Program-made: the position numbers and the translations under genes
In this document: piece after piece, positions 1 through 5,125 of the stretch
How the letters are laid out: each line of letters begins with the position of its first letter
Position numbering within the stretch: the first letter of the stretch is position 1
Notes under the pieces: model-generated
Told to the model about the DNA's origin: nothing
The model's database searches: none
What the model saw: only the letters and a program-made list of their open reading frames with translations
DNA from: DASUBV01 sp035763085
GTDB lineage: Bacteria > Actinomycetota > Actinomycetes > Streptosporangiales > Streptosporangiaceae
DNA: 5,125 nt
Direction of reading: 5' to 3'
Assembly (NCBI GenBank): GCA_035763085.1
Contig: DASUBV010000380.1
Location: forward strand, 1-5,125

Positions 1-1
1 G

Positions 2-298
2 GCCGCGACCGGCCGCCGGGTGTCTATCGAGTACGCCATGATCCGCGACGTCAACGACCACGCCTGGCGCGCGGACCTGCTCGGCGACCTGCTCGCCGGG
101 CAGCTGGCGCACGTCAACCTGATCCCGCTCAACCCGACCCCCGGCTCACGCTGGACCGCCTCTGACCCGGACGTGGCGCGTGAGTTCACCGAGCGGATCG
201 CCGCCCGCGGCTTGCCCGTCACGGTGCGCGACACCCGCGGCACCCAGATCGATGGCGCCTGCGGCCAGCTCGCCGCAGCCAGCCGCCCTGACGCCTAG
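2..298 (+). CDS. rlmN: RlmN, dual-specificity 23S rRNA A2503 / tRNA A37 C2-methyltransferase (C-terminal part)
   Basis: This is the last 98 residues of a radical-SAM methyltransferase; the 5' part, with the CX3CX2C iron-sulfur motif, lies beyond the left edge. Seen: the frame is open from base 2 and reads AATGRRVSIEYAMIRDVND, then HVNLIPLNPTPGSRW, then DTRGTQIDGACGQLA, ending in TAG at 296-298. These blocks are hallmarks of RlmN. The Cys in GACGQL (codon 260-262) corresponds to the catalytic Cys355 of E. coli RlmN, which carries the transient methyl group, so the visible part looks functional. Known of the family: it methylates C2 of A2503 at the peptidyl-transferase centre and A37 of some tRNAs, and supports translational fidelity. 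The GTG at 20 is internal (Val of the RRVSIEY block), not a start. The protein ends a few residues after the catalytic block, as usual. About 330 bp of gene-free DNA follows, so the next gene need not be in the same operon. Confidence 0.95.
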   Translation, partial: AATGRRVSIEYAMIRDVNDHAWRADLLGDLLAGQLAHVNLIPLNPTPGSRWTASDPDVAREFTERIAARGLPVTVRDTRGTQIDGACGQLAAASRPDA

Positions 299-386
299 CC
301 CGGATTACTGCTTATCCAGAACGAAACGGCTACCCAGGCGGTCGCCCCGCCCGCGACTCAGCCGCAAAGCCGCACAGGAATGGCCT

Positions 387-581
387 CCCGCTGGAGAAGC
401 CGAAGCCTGCGAGCGAAGCGAGCCTCTAGCCGGCGGGGCGCCGGCGCCGCCTGGACTGAGGAGCCTGAGCGAGCCGGGGCGGCGCGGCGCCGCCTGGACT
501 GAGGAGCTTGCGACGAGGGAAGGCGGCGCGCCCAGAGCGCCGGCCTGGCTCGCGGGCCAGTACTGCGACGAGGGAAGGCGG
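387..581. repeat. Cluster of 42-45 bp REP-like units with inverted ends in the gene-free stretch
   Basis: The 299-632 interval between rlmN and the acyltransferase gene has no credible coding region and is dominated by short related units. Unit 1 (444-485) and unit 2 (487-529) each begin with GCGCCGCC and end with GGCGGCGC, which are perfect 8-bp inverted repeats, so each can fold into a hairpin. The first 22 bases, counted from 443 and 486, are identical (443-464 and 486-507), including CTGGACTGAGGAGC. A third, degenerate unit (537-581) starts GCGCCGGCCTGG and shares the exact 18-mer TGCGACGAGGGAAGGCGG with unit 2 (509-526 and 564-581). A fainter fourth copy lies at about 387-442. A 12-bp palindrome, GGCGCCGGCGCC, sits at 437-448. 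This resembles dispersed intergenic palindromic elements; whether the unit recurs elsewhere in the genome cannot be seen here. I see nothing else definite in 299-386 or 582-619. Confidence 0.7.
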
Positions 582-619
582 TCTCACGGGCGCCGCTGCC
601 GGTGAGCGGGCAAGCAGGG

Positions 620-625
620 TAGCTT
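620..625 (+). promoter_or_regulatory. Possible -10 element for leaderless transcription of the acyltransferase gene
   Basis: TAGCTT fits the actinobacterial TANNNT -10 pattern and ends 7 nt before the ATG at 633, the spacing expected if transcription starts at the A of the start codon. No good Shine-Dalgarno sequence lies at the usual distance; the best match, AGCAGGG at 613-619, is 13 nt away. No convincing -35 is visible. This is inference from spacing and motif only. Confidence 0.3.
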
Positions 626-632
626 TACGCGC

Positions 633-1397
633 ATGTCGTGGAGGGGTGCGCTGGGGCGGCGGCGCAGGGCCCTGATGGCCGGCCTGGTCCAGGGTGCCTG
701 GCGCTACGCCGAGCGGGCCGGGACCATCACCGCCGGCACTGCCGCCGGCCGCCGGTTCGCTGCCTTCGGGCCGCACTCACTGATGGCCTTCCCGCCCGGG
801 TCCGTCTACGGCGAGCAGTGGATCGCCGTCGGCGACGCGACCATGATCGGGGCCCAGGTCACCCTGTGCGCGGGCATGGCCCCTGGCCATGACCTCGGGC
901 CTGATCCCGTGCTGCGGCTGGGCAGTGGCTGCGTCATCGGACGCGGCAGCCACATCGTCGCCCATCACTCGATCGACATCGGGGACGATGTCTTCACCGG
1001 GCCCTACGTCTACATCACCGACCAGAACCACACCTACGCCGACCCGGATACCCCGATCGGGCGGCAGTGGCCGGTGAACGCGCCCGTGCGCATCGGCGCC
1101 GGAAGCTGGCTGGGCACCGGGGCGATCATCCTGCCCGGCGCGGACGTCGGGCGCAATGTTGTCGTGGCGGCCGGGGCCGTGGTCCGGGGCAAGGTGCCCG
1201 ACCGGTGCGTGGTGGCGGGAGTCCCGGCCCGGGTGATCCGCGAGCATGTCCCCGGCCTGGGCTGGGTGCCGCTCGAAGGCGTGACCGGCGCAGAAGTACC
1301 TGGCGCGGCAGTACCTGGCTCAGGAATAGCCGGCTCAGGGGTGGCCGGCTCAGGGGTGGCCGGCTCGGAGGTGGCCGGCTCGGACGTGGCCGGCTAG
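633..1397 (+). CDS. Left-handed beta-helix (hexapeptide-repeat) acyltransferase, 254 aa, with repeat tail
   Basis: Predicted cytosolic O-acyltransferase of the maltose/galactoside/serine acetyltransferase-like superfamily; the acceptor is unknown, probably a sugar or cell-surface precursor. Seen: imperfect hexapeptide repeats build a beta-helix, in two runs at about residues 64-128 (IAVGDATMIGAQVTL, LRLGSGCVIGRGSHIV, IDIGDDVFTGPYVYI) and 152-200 (VRIGAGSWLGTGAIILPGADVG, VVVAAGAVVRGKVPD, VVAGVPARVI). Between the runs is the loop TDQNHTYADPDTPIGRQW, whose NH contains the likely catalytic His133. The N-terminal RRRALMAGLVQGAWRYAERAG matches the helix seen in Streptomyces relatives. This supports the ATG at 633 over the internal ATG at 675 (Met15), although the latter has an AGGG 5 nt upstream. 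Residues 221-254 are a pentapeptide-repeat tail, which I do not recall in relatives of about 220-240 aa. It ends in TAG directly against the stop of the convergent gene. Confidence 0.88.
   Translation: MSWRGALGRRRRALMAGLVQGAWRYAERAGTITAGTAAGRRFAAFGPHSLMAFPPGSVYGEQWIAVGDATMIGAQVTLCAGMAPGHDLGPDPVLRLGSGCVIGRGSHIVAHHSIDIGDDVFTGPYVYITDQNHTYADPDTPIGRQWPVNAPVRIGAGSWLGTGAIILPGADVGRNVVVAAGAVVRGKVPDRCVVAGVPARVIREHVPGLGWVPLEGVTGAEVPGAAVPGSGIAGSGVAGSGVAGSEVAGSDVAG
1293..1394 (+). repeat. 15-bp tandem repeat encoding a (x-V-A/P-G-S)n tail
   Basis: Nearly seven consecutive 15-bp units encode EVPGA, AVPGS, GIAGS, GVAGS, GVAGS, EVAGS and DVAG (residues 221-254 of the acyltransferase). The last four units are the most alike, sharing GTGGCCGGCT. 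In the last unit the Ser codon position (TCA or TCG in the preceding units) is TAG, the stop codon. A single base change from TCG would therefore extend the frame. The codon-level similarity points to recent slippage or unequal-crossover expansion. The tail is Gly/Ala/Ser/Val-rich and probably disordered or elastin-like. Confidence 0.85.
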
Positions 1398-1417
1398 TCA
1401 GGCGGCCGGGCTAGCCG
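1391..1417. terminator. Possible bidirectional hairpin at the convergent gene ends
   Basis: CGGCTAG (1391-1397) and CTAGCCG (1411-1417) are perfect 7-bp inverted arms around a 13-nt GC-rich loop. The left arm contains the stop codon of the plus-strand acyltransferase gene and the loop contains the stop codon of the minus-strand gene. There is no T-tract on either side, which is common for actinobacterial terminators but weakens the call. With no intergenic space, any terminator must overlap coding DNA. Confidence 0.3.
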
Positions 1418-1904
1418 CTAACCGGTCTGGTGCCCGCCGCGCCCCGCGCCGCGGCGCCGGGCGGCCTGGCTGTCCCGCTGCTGTCCGGGTGGCTGCCTGG
1501 CGGTCGCCGGAGGATCCCGGGCGGCCGGGCACCTCGCCGAGCTGCGGCACGAACTCCTCGCCCCGCAGTGCGCGAGATACCAGGTCGACCGCCCGCTCGG
1601 TCTCGACCAGCCGCCGGCCCTCGCTGCGGTAGGCCTCCAGGACGGCCGCGATGCCGCCGGGCGGCAGGTCCCGGCCCAGCTCAGCCCGGGTCGTCCGGTA
1701 ACCCTGCCGGGCGCCCGCGACGCAGGCCGCCACGTGATGACGGGCCAGCGCCGCGAGCGCGAGCGGGTGCCGCAGCAGCACCCCGTGCAGCCGGTAGTCC
1801 GGCGGGACCACGTCCAGGAGCCAGGTGACCGCCGTCTGCTCGAACCCCTCGCTGCCCGGCGGGTGAACTCCCGCAGGCCATCCCGGAGGGAGATAAGCTG
1901 CCAC
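1398..1904 (-). CDS. Conserved actinobacterial protein of unknown function, 168 aa
   Basis: I recognise this as a conserved hypothetical protein of actinomycetes (MAAYLPPGWP..VHPPGSEGFEQTAV..LLDVVPPDYR), but I know no function or named domain for it. Seen: residues 1-124 look like one compact, mostly helical domain. It has the strongly patterned blocks WLLDVVPPDYRLHGVLLRHP, LARHHVAACVAGARQGYR and AVLEAYRSEGRRLVETERAV, and ends LRGEEFVPQL. There is no signal peptide, no clear membrane segment and no catalytic motif I can name. Residues from about 125 to 168 are Arg/Ala/Gly/Pro-rich low complexity, unlike the core. From memory, relatives end near FVPQL, so the tail may be a read-through extension. 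The start is GTG at 1904: it gives the conserved N-terminus and no other start codon precedes it in frame before the stop at 1938-1940. It has no Shine-Dalgarno sequence, so leaderless expression is plausible. It lies 122 bp downstream of the small Arg-rich gene on the same strand. Confidence 0.85.
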   Translation of the reverse strand: MAAYLPPGWPAGVHPPGSEGFEQTAVTWLLDVVPPDYRLHGVLLRHPLALAALARHHVAACVAGARQGYRTTRAELGRDLPPGGIAAVLEAYRSEGRRLVETERAVDLVSRALRGEEFVPQLGEVPGRPGSSGDRQAATRTAAGQPGRPAPRRGARRAPDRLAASPAA

Positions 1905-1910
1905 GATCCG

Positions 1911-1916
1911 AGCATA
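1911..1916 (-). promoter_or_regulatory. Possible -10 element for leaderless transcription of the unknown-function gene
   Basis: Read on the minus strand, TATGCT (TANNNT) is followed by exactly six bases and then the GTG start at 1904. This is the expected geometry for a transcript starting at its own initiation codon. It borders the most AT-rich stretch of the window (about 1928-1965), and no Shine-Dalgarno sequence is present. No clear -35 is seen at 16-18 bp. The family start at this GTG is independently supported by protein similarity, which makes the coincidence more persuasive. Confidence 0.45.
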
Positions 1917-1991
1917 TCGCGGTCTCGAACATAAGATCTATATTGTTGAGTTAACTGCTGAATCTGGTGCCCGCATCGGAGCGGGGCACGG

Positions 1992-2053
1992 GGTCAGGCG
2001 ACTTGGGCAGGTACCGGCCCGCGAGGTCAGGCCGACTTGGGCAGGTACCGGCC
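1992..2053. repeat. Tandem duplication of about 33 bp at the 3' end of the small gene
   Basis: GACTTGGGCAGGTACCGGCC occurs at 2000-2019 and again at 2034-2053. Both copies are preceded by GGTCAGGC, with one extra C in the second copy (2025-2033). On the minus strand the second copy encodes the C-terminal GRYLPKS of the small Arg-rich protein; the first copy repeats it downstream of the stop. Without the extra C the period would be 33 bp, an in-frame 11-residue duplication. Confidence 0.85.
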
Positions 2054-2290
2054 GGCCGCGTTCAGCTGGGCCGACGGCCGGGAACCGGCGGGGCTGCCGG
2101 GCTGCGGCCGCACGGGGACCTGGCGGACGGGCAGCAGGTGCGCCGGAGCCGGGCGGAAGTCCGGGCTCTCGGTGAGACCGGCCGCGCGCCGGGCGCGGCG
2201 TGCCCGCCGGGCACGCCGCGCTGCGGTCGCCTGCGCGATCTGCTCGCGCCGCTGCTGCGCTGCTACGGCGGTGATCAGTGCCGGGTGCAT
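2027..2290 (-). CDS. Small Arg-rich protein of unknown function, 87 aa
   Basis: The function is unknown. The start like MHPALITAVAAQQRREQIAQA resembles a class of small actinobacterial proteins that begin MHP followed by an amphipathic helix rich in Gln, Arg and Ala; I cannot name a family. Seen: residues 1-37 are predicted helical and end in four ARR tripeptides (about residues 25-36), a strongly basic face that could bind nucleic acid or acidic partners (inference). Residues 38-87 are Pro/Arg-rich and probably disordered, ending GRYLPKSA. The ATG at 2290 is chosen over an upstream in-frame start at 2365 because a perfect AGGAGGT ribosome site (2295-2301) lies just before it. It is divergent from typA and upstream of the unknown-function gene on the same strand. 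The stop at 2027-2029 may result from a one-base frameshift in a duplicated segment; removing that base extends the protein to 112 aa, ending at 1951. Confidence 0.7.
   Translation of the reverse strand: MHPALITAVAAQQRREQIAQATAARRARRARRARRAAGLTESPDFRPAPAHLLPVRQVPVRPQPGSPAGSRPSAQLNAAGRYLPKSA
2193..2221. repeat. Perfect 13-bp inverted repeat inside the small Arg-rich gene
   Basis: GCGCGGCGTGCCC (2193-2205) and GGGCACGCCGCGC (2209-2221) are exact reverse complements separated by GCC. They would form a very stable stem in RNA or in single-stranded DNA. On the minus strand the segment encodes part of the (Ala-Arg-Arg)4 run. The arms use different codons for the same repeated tripeptide in the order needed for perfect pairing. 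Confidence 0.9.
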
Positions 2291-2294
2291 GGCT

Positions 2295-2301
2295 ACCTCC
2301 T
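2295..2301 (-). promoter_or_regulatory. Strong ribosome binding site of the small Arg-rich gene
   Basis: Minus-strand AGGAGGT ends 4 nt before the ATG at 2290 (the GGAGG core is 5 nt away). It is the best Shine-Dalgarno match in the window. It fixes the start of the 87-aa gene and is the main evidence, besides the N-terminal pattern, that this short gene is translated. Confidence 0.8.
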
Positions 2302-2380
2302 GGTCGCCGGCCGCGGTCGCGGTCCGGCACGATTCAGGTTCGCCGTAAGGGGGCAGCGGCCACATCGGGCAGAAGCCCTA

Positions 2381-2418
2381 ACTTGGCCGGCCCCGGGCCT
2401 TAGGCCTACTTAGGCCCG
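2381..2418. promoter_or_regulatory. Clustered direct repeats and palindrome in the divergent regulatory region
   Basis: CTTAGGCC occurs at 2399-2406 and 2409-2416, exactly 10 bp apart (one helical turn), and the related ACTTGGCC lies at 2381-2388. The same stretch contains the 8-bp palindrome TAGGCCTA (2401-2408) and 7-bp inverted arms CGGGCCT / AGGCCCG (2394-2400 and 2412-2418). It lies between the divergent small gene and typA. It could bind a regulator for either gene or act as a transcription-blocking hairpin. The role is inferred from placement only; no known regulator site is recognised. Confidence 0.4.
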
Positions 2419-2449
2419 CTCACCTGCACATTCACCGGGTCAGGCCAGT

Positions 2450-2463
2450 GGCACCGAGGTGCC
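2450..2463. promoter_or_regulatory. 14-bp palindrome overlapping the expected typA -35 region (operator candidate)
   Basis: GGCACC-GA-GGTGCC is a perfect 6-bp inverted repeat with a 2-bp spacer. With the proposed -10 at 2485-2490, the -35 would fall near 2462-2467, so a protein bound here could block or assist RNA polymerase. It could equally form a small hairpin in a longer transcript. Confidence 0.35.
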
Positions 2464-2484
2464 CGTTTCGTATGCCAGGGCGAA

Positions 2485-2490
2485 TACACT
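2485..2490 (+). promoter_or_regulatory. Probable typA -10 element
   Basis: TACACT fits TANNNT and the stronger TAnnnT-A/C actinobacterial housekeeping pattern. It would start transcription near 2497 and give a leader of about 50 nt before the ATG at 2549. No -35 close to TTGAC is seen at 17-18 bp, where GTTTCG/CCCGTT lies. Confidence 0.4.
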
Positions 2491-2498
2491 GGATGCCC

Positions 2499-2526
2499 GG
2501 GGACGCCGTGCGGCGTGCCTTTCCCC
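2499..2526 (+). promoter_or_regulatory. Hairpin in the typA leader
   Basis: ACGCC (2503-2507) pairs with GGCGT (2512-2516) around a GTGC tetraloop. Outside it, GGGG (2499-2502) can pair with CCCC (2523-2526) across a one-sided bulge. It would sit at the very 5' end of the predicted transcript and end about 10 nt before the GGAG ribosome site (2536-2539). It may stabilise the mRNA or modulate translation; no known riboswitch or thermosensor is recognised. Confidence 0.3.
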
Positions 2527-2548
2527 CAAGTCTTCGGAGCTTTCTCGC

Positions 2549-4417
<1,869 letters not shown>

Positions 4418-4450
4418 CGGCGCGCCCCGCCCGGCTCGCGCCCCGCAGGC
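4418..4450. other. 33-bp convergent gap between typA and uppP
   Basis: This short, almost pure G/C spacer contains a direct repeat of CGCGCCCCGC (4421-4430 and 4437-4446) and the palindrome GGCGCGCC (4419-4426). The GAGGGG at the end of typA could pair weakly with the CCCC runs. I see no T-tract or strong hairpin, so I do not call a terminator although both transcripts must end here or overlap. Confidence 0.5.
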
Positions 4451-5125
4451 TCAGACGGTCAGCAGGATCAGGCTGAACAGGCCGAAGATCACGCAGTAGA
4501 TCCCCATCGGGGTCAGCGAGCGGGTCTGGAAGAACTTGACCAGGAACCGCACGGACACGTAGGCGCCCAGCCCGGCCAGCACGCTGCCGACCAGGATCTG
4601 CCCGTGGATGCCGTGGCCCAGCGGCCCGGTCAGCTTGGGCAGCTCCAGCAGCCCCGCAGCGAGGATGACCGGCGTGGCCAGCAGGAACGCGAACCGCGCG
4701 GCATCCTCGCGGGCCAGCCCGCCGAACATGCCCGCGACCATGGCGATGCCGTCCCGGCTGATCCCGGCCAGCAGGGCGAAGATCTGCATGGTGCCGATGG
4801 TCGCGGCCTGCTTGTAGCTCATCGTGGCCAGCCGCTCGTCGGCCCGGATCGCGACCGAGATCTCCTTCTGCCGCATCGCCCGCTGGCCGGAGGCATGGGC
4901 CGCCCCTACCCGGGCGGTCGGCGCGGCGCCGACCCGGGCCGGCAGCGAGTCGGCCAGCTCGCGCTCGCGCTCCACGCTGGCGTCGGCCTGCAGGGACGCC
5001 GGCCGCCGGAACCGCTCCGCGCTGTACAGGATGATGCCGTTGATGATCAGGAAGACGGCAGCCAGTTCCGGTCGGGCGAACAGCACCCGCGTCTCGTGGT
5101 CGGCGACCAGGCCGACCAGGCCGAC
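4451..5125 (-). CDS. uppP: Undecaprenyl-diphosphatase UppP/BacA (C-terminal 224 aa, 5' end off the window)
   Basis: Membrane enzyme that dephosphorylates C55-PP to C55-P, recycling the lipid carrier for peptidoglycan and other wall polymers; extra activity gives bacitracin tolerance. Seen: a membrane segment (AAVFLIINGIILYSAERFRR), a long polar loop (about fragment residues 39-103), then the second signature block GTMQIFALLAGISRDGIAMVAGMFGGLAREDAARFAFLLATPVILAAGLLEL. Two further membrane segments follow, with the C-terminal FFQTRSLTPMGIYCVIFGLFSLILLTV. The first catalytic block (E-rich, with conserved Ser and His) lies beyond the right edge. The usual PGxSRSG motif reads AGISRDG here: the catalytic Arg is kept but Pro and the second Ser are replaced. 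I recall this variant in other actinobacterial UppP proteins, so it is probably active. The loop is unusually long and contains ARVGAA twice. The GTG at 5084-5086 is internal; the frame stays open to the edge. Confidence 0.92.
   Translation of the reverse strand, partial: VGLVGLVADHETRVLFARPELAAVFLIINGIILYSAERFRRPASLQADASVERERELADSLPARVGAAPTARVGAAHASGQRAMRQKEISVAIRADERLATMSYKQAATIGTMQIFALLAGISRDGIAMVAGMFGGLAREDAARFAFLLATPVILAAGLLELPKLTGPLGHGIHGQILVGSVLAGLGAYVSVRFLVKFFQTRSLTPMGIYCVIFGLFSLILLTV

Noticed and set aside
387..581. CRISPR array reading of the repeat cluster
   Set aside because: The units are contiguous and diverged, without unique spacers of constant length, and no cas gene is present.
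180..605. 141-codon plus-strand open frame across the end of rlmN and the repeat cluster
   Set aside because: It overlaps rlmN out of frame, has Pro/Ser/Arg low-complexity content and follows the palindromic repeat units. There is no ribosome site or recognisable domain.
426..1247. Minus-strand open frames opposite the repeat cluster and the acyltransferase gene
   Set aside because: They have no recognisable motifs and lie antisense to a clear hexapeptide-repeat protein; they are a GC-skew artefact.
1430..1934. Plus-strand open frames opposite the unknown-function gene
   Set aside because: They are Pro/Arg/Gly-rich with no domain, while the minus-strand frame carries the conserved MAAYLPPGWP... 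protein.
1681..2330. Other minus-strand frames from 1932 and from 2330
   Set aside because: They overlap better-supported genes in other frames and lack ribosome sites, conserved patterns or domains.
2291..2365. 25-residue N-terminal extension of the small Arg-rich protein from 2365
   Set aside because: A perfect AGGAGGT lies directly before the internal ATG at 2290, and the MHP start fits the small-protein class.
2459..2548. 30-residue N-terminal extension of TypA from the ATG at 2459
   Set aside because: It would cross the likely -10, leader hairpin and GGAG ribosome site, has no family similarity, and the ATG at 2549 gives the normal TypA N-terminus.
5105..5125. GACCAGGCC tandem repeats at the right edge
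   Set aside because: They encode GLVGLV in a membrane segment of UppP; a two-copy 9-bp repeat in hydrophobic GC-rich coding DNA is unremarkable.

Overview
The window is very GC-rich, with strong third-position G/C bias, GTG as well as ATG starts and actinobacterial protein families throughout. It reads as chromosomal DNA of a high-GC actinomycete, probably Streptomycetales/Streptosporangiales-like; the sequence alone does not fix a genus. I see no tRNA, rRNA, CRISPR array, transposase or phage gene.

Layout. Positions 2-298 (+) hold the C-terminal end of RlmN, the 23S rRNA A2503 / tRNA methyltransferase, cut by the left edge. Positions 299-632 hold no gene but contain a cluster of 42-45 bp GC-rich units with inverted ends (about 387-581). 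Positions 633-1397 (+) encode a left-handed beta-helix O-acyltransferase with a pentapeptide-repeat tail. It meets, with no base between the two stop codons, a convergent gene of unknown function at 1398-1904 (-). Upstream of that gene on the same strand is a small Arg-rich protein gene (2027-2290, -), whose 3' end carries an internal duplication and a probable frameshift. A regulatory region of about 258 bp (2291-2548) separates this divergently from typA/bipA (2549-4417, +), a complete ribosome-associated translational GTPase. After a 33 bp gap comes the convergent 3' part of uppP/bacA (4451-5125, -), undecaprenyl-diphosphatase, cut by the right edge.

How it fits together. Three genes are recognisable housekeeping functions (rRNA modification, ribosome assembly/stress GTPase, cell-wall lipid-carrier recycling). 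One is a generic sugar/cell-surface acyltransferase and two are uncharacterised actinobacterial proteins. Nothing shows that they form one pathway. I do not see a convincing new multi-gene system. The parts most worth a second look are non-coding or at gene ends: the REP-like cluster, the repeat tail meeting a zero-gap convergent stop, two possible leaderless promoters, the duplicated and frameshifted 3' end of the small gene, its perfect 13-bp hairpin, and the palindrome-rich typA upstream region.
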